DNA of 64,000 bases. Origin: Flavivirga aquatica. GTDB lineage: Bacteria > Bacteroidota > Bacteroidia > Flavobacteriales > Flavobacteriaceae. A program made the position numbers and the translations under genes. Below, in pieces: positions 49,465 to 59,340 of the stretch; position 1 is the stretch's first letter; each line of letters starts with the position of its first letter. The stretch spans positions 1,054,001-1,118,000 of the forward strand of contig NZ_MDJD01000054.1 in the NCBI RefSeq assembly GCF_001747085.1, in the 5' to 3' direction. Below the pieces are notes generated by a model, which saw nothing but the letters and a program-made list of their open reading frames with translations, was not told the DNA's origin and made no database searches.

Positions 49465-49734
49465 TTACCAACTAGCTTTTCTTACTCCAGGGATAAGTCC
49501 TTGATTAGCCATTTCCCTAAATGTTACACGAGAAATACCAAAAGTTCTCATATATCCTTTTGGTCTTCCTGTTAATTTACATCTATTATGCATACGAACT
49601 GGAGAAGCATTTTTTGGTAACTTTTGCAATGCATCATAATCTCCAGCTTCTTTTAAAGCTTTACGTTTTTCAGCATACTTAGCTACTGTTTTAGCTCTTT
49701 TTACCTCACGGGCTTTCATTGATTCTTTAGCCAT
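49465..49734 (-). CDS. rpsN: 30S ribosomal protein S14
   Basis: S14 sits in the 30S head. At 89 residues it is the longer form without the CxxC zinc ribbon; the conserved tail reads [17 protein letters not shown] and ends GVRKASW. It lies three bases after rplE. Confidence 0.98.
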   Translation of the reverse strand: MAKESMKAREVKRAKTVAKYAEKRKALKEAGDYDALQKLPKNASPVRMHNRCKLTGRPKGYMRTFGISRVTFREMANQGLIPGVRKASW

Positions 49735-49737
49735 AAC

Positions 49738-50289
49738 TTAGTTCTTTTTAAAAGGTAACCCTAATTCAGTTAATAATGATTTTGCTTCTTTATCAGTATC
49801 CGCAGTTGTTACAAATGTAATATCCATTCCAGAAATTTTGTTGACTTTGTCAATATTTATTTCTGGGAATATAATTTGCTCAGTAACCCCTAAATTGTAG
49901 TTACCTCTTCCGTCAAACCCTGTAGCTTTAATTCCGTTAAAATCTCTAACACGTGGAAGTGCTGAAGTTACTAAACGATCTAAAAACTCATACATCATTT
50001 CTCCTCGTAAAGTTACTTTTGCTCCAATTGGCATACCTTTACGTAATTTAAATGATGCAACATCCTTTTTAGATAATGTAGATATCGCTTTTTGTCCAGA
50101 TATAGTAGTTAATTCTTCTACAGCGTAGTCAATTAACTTTTTGTCTGCAACAGCTCCTCCAACACCTTTAGATATTACTATCTTAGTTAGTTTAGGAACT
50201 TGCATTACATTATTATATCCAAATTCTTCTGTAAGAGCTGCAATTACTCTGCTTTTATACTCTTCTTTAAGTCTAGGTGAATATGCCAT
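49738..50289 (-). CDS. rplE: 50S ribosomal protein L5
   Basis: L5 binds 5S rRNA and contacts the P-site tRNA. The 183-residue protein has [16 protein letters not shown], the [21 protein letters not shown] core and [16 protein letters not shown]. It is two bases after rplX. Confidence 0.98.
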   Translation of the reverse strand: MAYSPRLKEEYKSRVIAALTEEFGYNNVMQVPKLTKIVISKGVGGAVADKKLIDYAVEELTTISGQKAISTLSKKDVASFKLRKGMPIGAKVTLRGEMMYEFLDRLVTSALPRVRDFNGIKATGFDGRGNYNLGVTEQIIFPEINIDKVNKISGMDITFVTTADTDKEAKSLLTELGLPFKKN

Positions 50290-50291
50290 AA

Positions 50292-50603
50292 CTATATTAC
50301 TTCATTAGATTTTGTTGAAAATCTTACTTTTTTATCGCCTTCTATTCTATAACCAACTCTAGTTGTTTCTCCTTTTGAAGTTAACAATGATAAGTTAGAA
50401 ATATGAATAGCTGCTTCTTTCTCTACGATTCCTCCTTGAGGGTTTTGTGCACTTGGTTTAGTATGTTTCTTAACCATGTTCACTCCCTCAACTATCGCTT
50501 TGTTCTTTTCTATTAATACCTTTTGCACTTTACCTTCAGATCCTTTATGATCTCCAGCAATTACTTTTACAGTATCTCCAGTTTTTATTTTAAGCTTTGT
50601 CAT
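50292..50603 (-). CDS. rplX: 50S ribosomal protein L24
   Basis: An early assembly protein of the large subunit. The 103-residue product has the KOW motif at the start ([21 protein letters not shown]) and the [11 protein letters not shown] and [14 protein letters not shown] segments. Spaced 15 bp from rplN. Confidence 0.98.
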   Translation of the reverse strand: MTKLKIKTGDTVKVIAGDHKGSEGKVQKVLIEKNKAIVEGVNMVKKHTKPSAQNPQGGIVEKEAAIHISNLSLLTSKGETTRVGYRIEGDKKVRFSTKSNEVI

Positions 50604-50618
50604 CTTAAATATAATGTA

Positions 50619-50987
50619 TTAAAGCACCTCAGGTGCTAATGATACAATCTTCATGAATTGTTTATCACGAAGCTCTCTAGCAACAGGACCAAATACACGT
50701 GTTCCTCTCATTTCACCCGTTGGGTTTAATAAAACACAAGCATTATCATCAAATCTTATATAAGATCCATCTGGTCTTCTTACTTCTTTCTTAGTACGCA
50801 CAACAACTGCTGTAGAAACTGCTTTTTTCTTAATGTTTCCATTAGGAGTTGCATCTTTAACAGAAACAACTATCTTATCTCCAACAGAAGCATATCTTCT
50901 TTTAGTACCTCCTAAAACACGGATAACTAAAACTTCTTTTGCCCCAGTGTTGTCTGCTACTTTTATTCTTGATTCTTGTTGTAACAT
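50619..50987 (-). CDS. rplN: 50S ribosomal protein L14
   Basis: L14 lies at the subunit interface. At 122 residues it shows [17 protein letters not shown], the [17 protein letters not shown] segment and the ending [18 protein letters not shown]. It is two bases after rpsQ. Confidence 0.98.
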   Translation of the reverse strand: MLQQESRIKVADNTGAKEVLVIRVLGGTKRRYASVGDKIVVSVKDATPNGNIKKKAVSTAVVVRTKKEVRRPDGSYIRFDDNACVLLNPTGEMRGTRVFGPVARELRDKQFMKIVSLAPEVL

Positions 50988-50989
50988 AA

Positions 50990-51247
50990 TTATTTAGCTC
51001 TTTCTAGGATTTCTACTAATCTCCAACATTTAGATTTACTTAAAGGTCTTGTTTCCATGATCTTTACTGTATCACCAATATTACAATCGTTTGTTTCGTC
51101 GTGTGCAACGTATTTTTTCGTTTTTAACACGAACTTACCATACATAGGATGTTTTACTTTTTTAACTTCTGCAACAACTATTGATTTTTGCATTTTGTTA
51201 CTTGTAACAACTCCTATACGTTCTTTTCTTAAATTTCTTGTTTCCAT
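50990..51247 (-). CDS. rpsQ: 30S ribosomal protein S17
   Basis: An 85-residue OB-fold protein of the small subunit. It has [33 protein letters not shown] and [21 protein letters not shown], the full family pattern. Confidence 0.98.
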   Translation of the reverse strand: METRNLRKERIGVVTSNKMQKSIVVAEVKKVKHPMYGKFVLKTKKYVAHDETNDCNIGDTVKIMETRPLSKSKCWRLVEILERAK

Positions 51248-51259
51248 CTTTCAGCAGAA

Positions 51260-51451
51260 TTATTGTAATTCTCTTTTAGTTAATTCAGTCGCAATTCTAG
51301 CTACACTTCTTCTAATAGAACGTAATTGAATTGGATTTTCTAAAGGAGATATTGCATGAGCCAATTTTAGGTCTGAATAACTCTTTTTTGTTTCACCAAG
51401 TTTTTCTTGTAACTCAGCTACAGATAATTCTTTAATTTCTGATTGTTTCAT
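51260..51451 (-). CDS. rpmC: 50S ribosomal protein L29
   Basis: A 63-residue helical protein at the exit tunnel. It begins MKQSEIKELSVAELQEKL and ends RIATELTKREL. It lies between rplP and rpsQ. Confidence 0.97.
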   Translation of the reverse strand: MKQSEIKELSVAELQEKLGETKKSYSDLKLAHAISPLENPIQLRSIRRSVARIATELTKRELQ

Positions 51452-51464
51452 AATATCAAATAAA

Positions 51465-51884
51465 TTATGCTTCGTAATCTCTAGCGATTAAAAACTTAGT
51501 TTTAACAGGCAGTTTTTGTGCTGCTAAACGTAATGCTTCTTTAGCAACGTCTAATGGCACTCCACCAATTTCAAATAATACACGACCTGGTCTGCAAACA
51601 GCTACCCAATATTCAACGGCACCTTTTCCTTTACCCATACGTACTTCAAGAGGTTTTTTAGTAATAGGCTTGTCTGGAAATATTTTAATCCAAAGTTGCC
51701 CTTCTCTTTTCATGTAACGTGTAGCGGCAATACGAGCTGCTTCAATTTGACGTGATGTTATAAAAGTTGCGTCTAATGCTTTTATTCCAAAAGTACCGTT
51801 TGAAAGTTGATGTCCTCTTCCAGAGAGACCTTTCATACGTCCTTTTTGTTGCTTACGAAATTTTGTTTTTTTAGGCTGTAACAT
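51465..51884 (-). CDS. rplP: 50S ribosomal protein L16
   Basis: L16 helps place tRNAs in the A-site. The 139-residue protein starts [19 protein letters not shown] and shows [20 protein letters not shown], with [19 protein letters not shown]. Normal length and position. Confidence 0.98.
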   Translation of the reverse strand: MLQPKKTKFRKQQKGRMKGLSGRGHQLSNGTFGIKALDATFITSRQIEAARIAATRYMKREGQLWIKIFPDKPITKKPLEVRMGKGKGAVEYWVAVCRPGRVLFEIGGVPLDVAKEALRLAAQKLPVKTKFLIARDYEA

Positions 51885-51905
51885 TTTTCTTTACTTTATA
51901 AAAAA

Positions 51906-52631
51906 TTACTTTCTACGACGAGGGTTAGATTTGTTTCCACCACGTCCTCCGGCTCCACCTTTTCCTTGCTTCTTAGATAATCCAACAAGCGGAGAAAGTT
52001 CTCTTTTACCATATACTTCACCTTTCATGATCCATACTTTAACACCCAATCTACCATAAGTAGTGTGTGCCTCAACTAAAGCATAATCAATATCGGCTCT
52101 AAAGGTTGACAAAGGAATACGTCCCTCTTTGTAGTGTTCAGAACGTGCCATTTCAGCACCATTTAAACGACCACTAATCTGGATTTTTATTCCTTCAGCG
52201 TTCATACGCATTGTAGCAGCAATAGCCATCTTAATTGCACGTCTGTATGAAATTCTATTTTCAATTTGACGAGCGATACTTGATCCTACTAAAAATGCAT
52301 CAAGTTCAGGTCTTTTAATCTCAAAGATATTAATCTGAACTTCCTTTCCAGTAATTTTCTTAAGCTCTTCTTTTAACTTGTCTACCTCTTGACCGCCTTT
52401 CCCAATAATAATACCTGGTCTTGCAGTAGTGATAGTAACGGTTACAAGTTTTAAAGTTCTTTCAATAATTACTCTACTTACACTAGCTTTAGATAAACGT
52501 GCATGAACGTATTTTCTAATTTTATCGTCTTCGGCAAGCTTATCTCCATAATCATTACCTCCGTACCAGTTAGATTCCCATCCTCTGATAATTCCTAAGC
52601 GATTTCCGATTGGATTTGTCTTTTGTCCCAT
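51906..52631 (-). CDS. rpsC: 30S ribosomal protein S3
   Basis: S3 lines the mRNA entry channel. I set the start at ATG 52631 ([20 protein letters not shown]), giving 241 residues. A longer frame from 52667 would add 12 unrelated residues and overlap rplV, so it is unlikely. The KH domain shows [13 protein letters not shown], the later part [20 protein letters not shown], and a Gly/Arg-rich tail ends it. Confidence 0.98.
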   Translation of the reverse strand: MGQKTNPIGNRLGIIRGWESNWYGGNDYGDKLAEDDKIRKYVHARLSKASVSRVIIERTLKLVTVTITTARPGIIIGKGGQEVDKLKEELKKITGKEVQINIFEIKRPELDAFLVGSSIARQIENRISYRRAIKMAIAATMRMNAEGIKIQISGRLNGAEMARSEHYKEGRIPLSTFRADIDYALVEAHTTYGRLGVKVWIMKGEVYGKRELSPLVGLSKKQGKGGAGGRGGNKSNPRRRK

Positions 52632-52638
52632 ATCTATC

Positions 52639-53046
52639 TTAGCTTTGTGTATTATTGTTTGCTCCAACTACGATTGTTACGTGGTTTGAACGTTTTCTTA
52701 TTCTGTGTGCACGACCTTGAGGTGCTGGACGCAATCTTTTTAACATTGATCCACCATCAACTCTAATCTCTTTTATAATTAACTCAGCCTCTTCTAGATT
52801 AGCTTCTTCGTTTTTAGATTGCCAGTTTGCAATTGCAGACAATAACAATTTCTCTAAACGACCAGATGCTTCCTTTTGGTTGAATTTTAAGATATTAAGT
52901 GCTTTTTCTACTTTTTCACCTCTTACTAAATCGGCTACTAAACGCATTTTTCTTGGTGATGTAGGACAATTATTAAGTTTAGCAAAAGCAACTTGCTTTT
53001 TCCCTTCCTTAATAGCGTCTGCCATTTGTTTTTTACGACTTCCCAT
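52639..53046 (-). CDS. rplV: 50S ribosomal protein L22
   Basis: L22 has a long loop lining the exit tunnel, a target region for macrolides. The 135-residue protein shows [18 protein letters not shown] and the tip segment [21 protein letters not shown] (in part). It carries an N-terminal extension of about 20 residues compared with Escherichia coli. Confidence 0.98.
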   Translation of the reverse strand: MGSRKKQMADAIKEGKKQVAFAKLNNCPTSPRKMRLVADLVRGEKVEKALNILKFNQKEASGRLEKLLLSAIANWQSKNEEANLEEAELIIKEIRVDGGSMLKRLRPAPQGRAHRIRKRSNHVTIVVGANNNTQS

Positions 53047-53052
53047 AGCTTA

Positions 53053-53331
53053 CTACTTTTTACCTTTATTTTTAGCACCTGCATGTCCACGGAATGAACG
53101 TGTTGGTGAAAATTCTCCTAATTTATGACCTACCATGTTTTCTGTAACATATACTGGTACGAATTGGCGGCCATTGTGTACTGCTATTGTTTGTCCAACA
53201 AAATCAGGTGTAATCATACTAGCTCTAGACCAAGTCTTGATTACTGTTTTTTTGTTATTTTCAACATTTACAGCTACTTTCTTCTCTAATTTATAATGAA
53301 CGTAAGGTCCTTTTTTTAGTGATCTTGCCAT
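53053..53331 (-). CDS. rpsS: 30S ribosomal protein S19
   Basis: A 92-residue protein of the 30S head. It begins [19 protein letters not shown] and has [23 protein letters not shown] (in part) and the [17 protein letters not shown] tail. It lies three bases after rplB. Confidence 0.98.
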   Translation of the reverse strand: MARSLKKGPYVHYKLEKKVAVNVENNKKTVIKTWSRASMITPDFVGQTIAVHNGRQFVPVYVTENMVGHKLGEFSPTRSFRGHAGAKNKGKK

Positions 53332-53334
53332 GTC

Positions 53335-54162
53335 TTATTTCTTTCTACGTTCTACAATATATTTATTACTTGCTTTAGTCTTAGAACGGGTTCTATAACC
53401 TTTAGCTGGTATACCGTTTCTAGAACGAGGATGTCCACCTGAAGATTTACCTTCACCACCACCCATTGGGTGATCAACTGGATTCATTACTACCGGTCTA
53501 GTACGTGGTCTTCTACCTAACCATCTTGTTCTACCTGCTTTACCAGATACTAACAATTGATGATCTGAGTTAGAAACAACACCTATTGTAGCCATACAGT
53601 TAACAAGAATTAGTCTTGTTTCACCAGATGGTAATTTAACCGTAGCAAACTTACCATCTCTTGCCATTAGTTGAGCAAAAGCACCAGCACTACGCGCCAT
53701 AATAGCTCCTTGCCCTGGACGTAACTCTACACAAGAAATAATTGTTCCTAATGGAATTTCACTTAGAGGCATTGTATTTCCAATTTCTGGAGCTACACCT
53801 GTTGAACCAGACACTACATTTTGACCAACTTGTAAACCATTTTGAGCAATAATGTATCTTTTTTCACCATCTTGATAATTCAATAATGCGATAAAAGCTG
53901 TTCTGTTTGGATCGTATTGAATCGATTTAACTTCAGCAGGGATTCCTGCTTTGTCTCTTTTAAAATCGATAATACGATACTTTCTTTTATGACCACCACC
54001 GATATAGCGCATGGTCATTTTTCCTTGACTGTTTCTACCACCAGACCTTTTGTTCGGAACGAGTAAACTCTTTTCCGGCTTATCAGTAGTTATGGCGTCA
54101 AATCCATTTACTACTCTAAATCGCTGTCCTGGTGTGATTGGTTTTAATTTTCTTACTGACAT
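53335..54162 (-). CDS. rplB: 50S ribosomal protein L2
   Basis: L2 is the most conserved large-subunit protein, needed for subunit joining and peptidyl transfer. The 275-residue product has the SH3-like domain and the C-terminal [16 protein letters not shown] loop with the conserved His. Position between rplW and rpsS is standard. Confidence 0.99.
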   Translation of the reverse strand: MSVRKLKPITPGQRFRVVNGFDAITTDKPEKSLLVPNKRSGGRNSQGKMTMRYIGGGHKRKYRIIDFKRDKAGIPAEVKSIQYDPNRTAFIALLNYQDGEKRYIIAQNGLQVGQNVVSGSTGVAPEIGNTMPLSEIPLGTIISCVELRPGQGAIMARSAGAFAQLMARDGKFATVKLPSGETRLILVNCMATIGVVSNSDHQLLVSGKAGRTRWLGRRPRTRPVVMNPVDHPMGGGEGKSSGGHPRSRNGIPAKGYRTRSKTKASNKYIVERRKK

Positions 54163-54173
54163 TTTTTGTCTAA

Positions 54174-54464
54174 TTACATGTTACTGTATAAATCAATCAT
54201 TTCACCTTCCGCCAGTTGTACAATTGCTTTTTTAACAGCATTTGTTTTACCATATTGAATACCAGTTTTTGTGTGTTTGGTACTACGATCTGGACGGACA
54301 TTTATAGTACGAACTTTTTCAACAGAAACACCATAAACAGCTTCCACTGCCTTTTTGATTTCTACCTTGTTCGCCTTTGTCTTCACTGCGAAAGTATAGC
54401 AGTTTCTTAACTCGCTATCTGCAGTCGCTTTTTCTGTGATTATAGGTTTAATTAAGATACTCAT
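54174..54464 (-). CDS. rplW: 50S ribosomal protein L23
   Basis: L23 is the docking site for trigger factor and signal recognition particle at the tunnel exit. The 96-residue protein starts [18 protein letters not shown] and includes [20 protein letters not shown]. Confidence 0.97.
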   Translation of the reverse strand: MSILIKPIITEKATADSELRNCYTFAVKTKANKVEIKKAVEAVYGVSVEKVRTINVRPDRSTKHTKTGIQYGKTNAVKKAIVQLAEGEMIDLYSNM

Positions 54465-54469
54465 TGCTT

Positions 54470-55099
54470 CTATTTACTTAAGTTTGTTTCAATTCCTGCT
54501 ATAGCTCCTTCTAAAAGCACTACTTGATTTGCATTTAAAATCTTGTAAGTGCTTAATTCTGAGCTAGTTAAAACCTCAGAGCTTTTTAAATTACGCGATG
54601 ACAAATATACGTTATTATTTGACCCACCCAACACAAAGAGCGTTTTTTTGTTTTCCAGATCTAAAGCCTTTAAAACTGCTGTGAAATTCTTAGTCTTCAC
54701 AGTATCAAAGTTAAAGTCCTCTATAACTGTAATTGATTTCTCTCCTGCTTTGATACTTAATGCAGATTTACGAGCTAAGCGTTTTACGTTTTTATTAAGT
54801 TTAAAACTGTAATTTCTAGGTCTTGGACCGAACATACGACCACCACCTTTAAAAACACCAGACTTAATACTACCTGCTCTTGCTGTACCAGTTCCTTTTT
54901 GCTTCTTAATCTTACGTGTACTTCCAGAAATCTCAGCTCTTTCTTTAGATTTGTGAGTTCCCTGTCTTTGGTTTGCTAAATATTGCTTAACATCCAAGTA
55001 TACAGCATGATTATTAGGTTCAATAGCAAACACATCTTTAGAAAGGTCTGCCTTTCTACCTGTGTCTTTTCCGTTTATATCTAAAACTGCTACTTTCAT
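54470..55099 (-). CDS. rplD: 50S ribosomal protein L4
   Basis: L4 lines the exit tunnel and, in gamma-proteobacteria, represses the S10 operon. The 209-residue protein has the KGTGTARAGSIKSGVFKGGG tunnel loop and FGPRPRNYSFKLNKNVKRLA. Its ATG overlaps the last base of the rplC stop. Whether it controls this operon is unknown. Confidence 0.97.
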   Translation of the reverse strand: MKVAVLDINGKDTGRKADLSKDVFAIEPNNHAVYLDVKQYLANQRQGTHKSKERAEISGSTRKIKKQKGTGTARAGSIKSGVFKGGGRMFGPRPRNYSFKLNKNVKRLARKSALSIKAGEKSITVIEDFNFDTVKTKNFTAVLKALDLENKKTLFVLGGSNNNVYLSSRNLKSSEVLTSSELSTYKILNANQVVLLEGAIAGIETNLSK

Positions 55100-55716
55100 T
55101 ATTTCTGAATAATTACATAAGAGTTTTTATGACCAGGAACACATCCTTTAACCACAAGTAGATTCTTTTCAGCAACTACTTTTAAAACTCTTAAATTTTG
55201 AACTTTAACTGTGTCTCCACCCATTCTTCCTGCCATTTTCATTCCTTTGAAAACTCTTGCAGGGTAAGATGCAGCTCCAATAGATCCTGGTGCTCTTAAA
55301 CGATTATGCTGACCGTGAGTAGCTTGACCTACACCACCGAAACCATGACGTTTTACAACCCCTTGAAACCCTTTTCCTTTAGATGTTCCTGCTACATCAA
55401 CAAATTCACCTTCAGTGAAATGTTCAACAGTGATTGCATCTCCTAATTTGTACTCCTCATCAAAACTTTTAAATTCAACGACTTTGCGTTTTACAGAAGT
55501 ACCCGCTTTTTTAGCATGACCTAAGTCTGCTTTAGTAGCGCTCTTTTCTGTCGCGTCATCGAAACCAAGTTGAATAGCTTCATAACCATCAACTTCTTCA
55601 GTTCTGACTTGGGTAACGATACATGGTCCAGCTTCGATTACTGTACAAGGAATATTTTTCCCGTTTTCATCAAAGATGCTGGTCATACCGATTTTCTTTC
55701 CAATTAACCCAGACAT
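55099..55716 (-). CDS. rplC: 50S ribosomal protein L3
   Basis: L3 is an early binder of 23S rRNA near the peptidyl centre. The 205-residue protein has [40 protein letters not shown] and [16 protein letters not shown] 123-bp gap with a long perfect hairpin lies ahead of it, the largest gap in the S10 part. Confidence 0.98.
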   Translation of the reverse strand: MSGLIGKKIGMTSIFDENGKNIPCTVIEAGPCIVTQVRTEEVDGYEAIQLGFDDATEKSATKADLGHAKKAGTSVKRKVVEFKSFDEEYKLGDAITVEHFTEGEFVDVAGTSKGKGFQGVVKRHGFGGVGQATHGQHNRLRAPGSIGAASYPARVFKGMKMAGRMGGDTVKVQNLRVLKVVAEKNLLVVKGCVPGHKNSYVIIQK

Positions 55717-55751
55717 AATTATTTATTTAATTTATTACTATTTGTTATTAA

Positions 55752-55786
55752 AATTCAAGGCTGAAAAATACGTTTCAGCCTTGAAT
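55752..55786 (-). promoter_or_regulatory. Long perfect hairpin in the rplC leader (between rpsJ and rplC)
   Basis: AATTCAAGGCTGAAA and TTTCAGCCTTGAATT form a 15-bp perfect stem with a loop of 5-6 bases. On the minus strand it is followed by TTTTAATAAC, a short T-run. It may be an attenuator, a processing site or a binding place for a ribosomal protein. Confidence 0.6.
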
Positions 55787-55839
55787 TGTATTTTTACCGT
55801 TTTTCCCTCGCTCGCAGCTTAGGACATGTGAGTTTATTA

Positions 55840-56145
55840 CTAAACTTTGATTTCTACTTCAACACCACTTGGCAATTCAAGTTTCATTAACGCATCAATA
55901 GTTTTTGATGATGAAGAGTAAATATCAAGTAAACGCTTATAAGAGCTTAATTGAAATTGTTCTCTTGACTTCTTGTTTACGTGTGGAGAACGTAGTACAG
56001 TGAAAATTTTCTTGTGTGTTGGTAATGGAATTGGTCCAGTTACAACAGCTCCAGTACTTTTTACCGTTTTTACAATCTTATCAGCAGACTTATCTACTAA
56101 GTTATGATCGTAAGACTTTAATTTTATTCTGATTTTTTGACTCAT
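55840..56145 (-). CDS. rpsJ: 30S ribosomal protein S10
   Basis: S10 works in the 30S head and in transcription antitermination with NusB. The 101-residue protein begins [20 protein letters not shown] and has [25 protein letters not shown] (in part). It follows fusA by 11 bp and precedes the rplC leader. Confidence 0.98.
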   Translation of the reverse strand: MSQKIRIKLKSYDHNLVDKSADKIVKTVKSTGAVVTGPIPLPTHKKIFTVLRSPHVNKKSREQFQLSSYKRLLDIYSSSSKTIDALMKLELPSGVEVEIKV

Positions 56146-56156
56146 TTTCTTAACTT

Positions 56157-58283
56157 TTAAGATTGATCTCCTTTAGCTGCTTTAATAACTTCTTCAGATA
56201 TATTTGAAGGTGTTTCAGCATAATGTGAAAATTCCATTGTTGACGTTGCACGACCTGATGATAATGTTCTTAATGTTGTAACATATCCAAACATTTCTGA
56301 TAATGGCACAGTAGCTTTTACAGTTTTTGCTCCTGCCCTATCTCCCATATCACTTACCTGTCCTCTTCTTCTATTTAAATCTCCAACAATATCTCCCATG
56401 TTTTCTTCAGGAGTAATCACCTCAAGTTTCATAATAGGCTCCATAATTACCGCTTTAGCTGCTTTAGCACAGTTTTTGAATCCTAACTTAGCTGCTAATT
56501 CGAAAGATAATTGATCAGAATCCACATCGTGGTAAGATCCATCTTTTAAAGTAACTTTCATCGCATCGATCTCGTAACCTGCTAAAGGTCCGTTTACCAT
56601 TGCCATTTTAAATCCTTTTTCAATAGAAGGAATAAATTCCTTAGGAACGTTACCACCTTTAATAATAGATTCAAACTGAAGTCCAACTTGACCTTCTTCT
56701 GCTGGTTCAACTGTAAATACAATATCAGCAAATTTACCACGACCACCAGATTGTTTTTTATAAACCTCTCTATGATCAGCACTTTGAGTAATAGCCTCTT
56801 TGTACTCTACTTGTGGTTGTCCTTGGTTAACCTCTACTTTGAACTCTCTTTTTAAACGATCTACAATTACATCTAAGTGAAGCTCACCCATTCCTGAAAT
56901 AATTGTTTGACCTGAAGCTTCATCAGAACGTACTGTAAATGTAGGATCTTCTTCAGCTAGTTTAGCTAAGCCCATTCCTAACTTATCAACATCTGCTTTA
57001 GTTTTAGGTTCAACCGCAATACCAATTACTGGATCAGGGAAGTCCATCGATTCTAAAACAATAGGATGCTTTTCAGCTGAAAGTGTATCTCCTGTTTTAA
57101 TAGATTTAAATCCAACAGCAGCTCCAATATCTCCAGCTTCTATATATTCAATTGCATTTTGCTTGTTAGCATGCATTTGATAAATACGAGAAATACGTTC
57201 TTTTTTACCTGAACGGTTATTTAACACATAAGAACCAGCATCTAAACGACCAGAATATGCTCTAAAAAAGGCTAAACGACCTACAAAAGGATCTGTAGCA
57301 ATTTTAAATGCTAAAGCAGCAAACGGCTCCTTTACATCTGGTTTACGTAAAATCTCTTCTCCTGAATCTGGATCTGTACCTACAATACCTTCTTTATCAG
57401 TTGGAGATGGTAAATAACGACATACAGCATCTAATAAGAATTGTACACCTTTATTTTTAAATGCAGATCCACAAATCATTGGGATGATGGCCATATCCAT
57501 TACAGCAGCTCTAAGTGCAGCATGCACTTCTTCTTCTGTAATAGAATCTTCATCTTCCATGAATTTTTCTAAAAGATTCTCATCATAACCTGCTACTTCT
57601 TCTATAAGTAATGCACGATATTTACGAGCTTCTTCTTTTAAATCTTCTGGAATCTCAATAACATCAAAAGTTGCTCCTTGAGTTTCATCATGCCATACAA
57701 TAGCACGATTTTTAACTAAATCAATAATACCTTTAAAATCATCTTCGTCACCAATGTTTAAAACGATTGGCACCGCGTTAGATTTCAACATATCTTTTAC
57801 TTGTTGACAAACACCTAAAAAGTCAGATCCTTGACGGTCCATTTTATTAACGAAACCAATTCTTGGCACTTTATAGTTATCAGCTAGTCTCCAGTTGGTT
57901 TCAGATTGTGGTTCAACACCATCAACTGCACTAAACAAGAATACTAAACCATCAAGCACACGTAAAGAACGATTTACTTCAACCGTAAAATCTACGTGAC
58001 CTGGTGTGTCAATTATATTAAAATGATAGCCTTTAGTATCCGGTGTTGGGTTTCCATTCTCAATAGGGAATTTCCACTCACAAGTTGTAGCTGCCGAAGT
58101 AATTGTAATACCTCTTTCTTGCTCTTGCTCCATCCAGTCCATTGTAGCAGCACCATCATGTACTTCTCCAATTTTATGCGAAACACCTGTATAATAAAGA
58201 ATACGTTCTGTAGTAGTAGTTTTTCCTGCATCAATATGTGCAGCAATACCTATATTTCTAGTAAATTTTAAATCTCTTGCCAT
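56157..58283 (-). CDS. fusA: Elongation factor G
   Basis: EF-G moves tRNA and mRNA after each peptide bond. The 708-residue GTPase has the P-loop AHIDAGKT (15-22), DTPGH (92-96) and NKMD (146-149), then the domain II-V parts ([36 protein letters not shown]). The [17 protein letters not shown] switch segment is intact. It lies 6 bp after rpsG. The tuf gene is not in the window. Confidence 0.99.
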   Translation of the reverse strand: MARDLKFTRNIGIAAHIDAGKTTTTERILYYTGVSHKIGEVHDGAATMDWMEQEQERGITITSAATTCEWKFPIENGNPTPDTKGYHFNIIDTPGHVDFTVEVNRSLRVLDGLVFLFSAVDGVEPQSETNWRLADNYKVPRIGFVNKMDRQGSDFLGVCQQVKDMLKSNAVPIVLNIGDEDDFKGIIDLVKNRAIVWHDETQGATFDVIEIPEDLKEEARKYRALLIEEVAGYDENLLEKFMEDEDSITEEEVHAALRAAVMDMAIIPMICGSAFKNKGVQFLLDAVCRYLPSPTDKEGIVGTDPDSGEEILRKPDVKEPFAALAFKIATDPFVGRLAFFRAYSGRLDAGSYVLNNRSGKKERISRIYQMHANKQNAIEYIEAGDIGAAVGFKSIKTGDTLSAEKHPIVLESMDFPDPVIGIAVEPKTKADVDKLGMGLAKLAEEDPTFTVRSDEASGQTIISGMGELHLDVIVDRLKREFKVEVNQGQPQVEYKEAITQSADHREVYKKQSGGRGKFADIVFTVEPAEEGQVGLQFESIIKGGNVPKEFIPSIEKGFKMAMVNGPLAGYEIDAMKVTLKDGSYHDVDSDQLSFELAAKLGFKNCAKAAKAVIMEPIMKLEVITPEENMGDIVGDLNRRRGQVSDMGDRAGAKTVKATVPLSEMFGYVTTLRTLSSGRATSTMEFSHYAETPSNISEEVIKAAKGDQS

Positions 58284-58289
58284 TTCCTA

Positions 58290-58766
58290 TTAAAATCTAA
58301 AGTGAGAGAATGCTTTGTTTGCTTCTGCCATTTTGTGAGTATCAACTCTTTTCTTAACAGCTGCTCCTTCTTCTTTAGCTGCTGCTAAAACCTCTGAAGC
58401 TAAACGTAATGCCATAGATTTTTCATTTCTTTTACGTGAAAAGCTAATTAGCCATTTCATTGCCGTTGAAACTTTACGATCTGGACGAATTTGCATTGGT
58501 ATTTGAAATGTTGCACCACCAACTCTACGACTACGTACTTCTACGTGAGGCATAACGTTAGATAAAGCATCTTTCCAAATTTCTAAAGCTGTTTTCTCTT
58601 CGTCAGTTTTCTTTGATTCTACAATGTCAATAGCATCGTAAAATACTTTAAAAGCGATAGACTTTTTACCATCCCACATCATCATATTAACGAAACGAGT
58701 TACTAACTGATCGTTAAAACGAGGATCCGGTAAAAGTGGTCTCTTTTTTGCTGCTCTTTTTCTCAT
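58290..58766 (-). CDS. rpsG: 30S ribosomal protein S7
   Basis: S7 starts assembly of the 30S head and binds near the E-site. The 158-residue protein has the family core ([34 protein letters not shown]) and ends with NKAFSHFRF. Between rpsL and fusA, with 22- and 6-bp gaps. Confidence 0.99.
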   Translation of the reverse strand: MRKRAAKKRPLLPDPRFNDQLVTRFVNMMMWDGKKSIAFKVFYDAIDIVESKKTDEEKTALEIWKDALSNVMPHVEVRSRRVGGATFQIPMQIRPDRKVSTAMKWLISFSRKRNEKSMALRLASEVLAAAKEEGAAVKKRVDTHKMAEANKAFSHFRF

Positions 58767-58788
58767 GTCTTCTTCTTAAAAGTTTTAA

Positions 58789-59163
58789 TTACTTCTTAGG
58801 GCGTTTAGCACCATACTTAGATCTACGTTGCGTTCTACCCGAAACACCTGCTGTGTCTAAAGCACCACGTACAATGTGATATCTAACTCCTGGCAAATCT
58901 TTTACCCTTCCACCTCTAACCAATACTATCGAGTGCTCTTGTAGATTATGTCCTTCTCCACCGATGTATGCATTAACCTCGTTGCCGTTTGTTAAACGAA
59001 CCCTTGCTACCTTACGCATTGCTGAGTTAGGTTTTTTAGGAGTTGTTGTGTAAACACGAGTACACACACCACGTCTTTGCGGACAAGAATCTAAAGCAGC
59101 CGATTTACTCTTCTTGGTTATTTTGGCTCTTCCTATTCTTACTAATTGTGAAATTGTTGGCAT
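58789..59163 (-). CDS. rpsL: 30S ribosomal protein S12
   Basis: S12 checks codon-anticodon fit. The 124-residue protein has the [11 protein letters not shown] and [12 protein letters not shown] loops, where Lys43/44 and Lys88 are the wild-type residues at the positions tied to streptomycin resistance in other bacteria. It is the first gene of the whole ribosomal cluster. Confidence 0.99.
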   Translation of the reverse strand: MPTISQLVRIGRAKITKKSKSAALDSCPQRRGVCTRVYTTTPKKPNSAMRKVARVRLTNGNEVNAYIGGEGHNLQEHSIVLVRGGRVKDLPGVRYHIVRGALDTAGVSGRTQRRSKYGAKRPKK

Positions 59164-59207
59164 ATATATTATATATAAATTTTAATAATCCTCTTCTAAG
59201 AGGGCTG

Positions 59208-59238
59208 CAAAGGTAGTAATTAAAATGAATAATTCAAA
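59208..59238 (-). promoter_or_regulatory. RpoD-type promoter of the ribosomal cluster
   Basis: On the minus strand TTTG (59238-59235), a 19-bp spacer and TACCTTTG (59215-59208) match the Bacteroidota consensus TTTG-N(17-23)-TAnnTTTG. Transcription would begin near 59202, about 38 bases before rpsL. This is the best promoter match in the window. Confidence 0.78.
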
Positions 59239-59340
59239 CCCTAAACCATTAATTTTCAATAGAATTTAAAAATTATTCTTTTAACTATATCATAAGGATA
59301 TATTTTCCGTTAGATTTACAAAACAAATAGCCAGTTAAAA

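Noticed and set aside
52632-52667. Longer rpsC start adding 12 residues
   Set aside because: The family start [10 protein letters not shown] is at 52631; the extension overlaps rplV.
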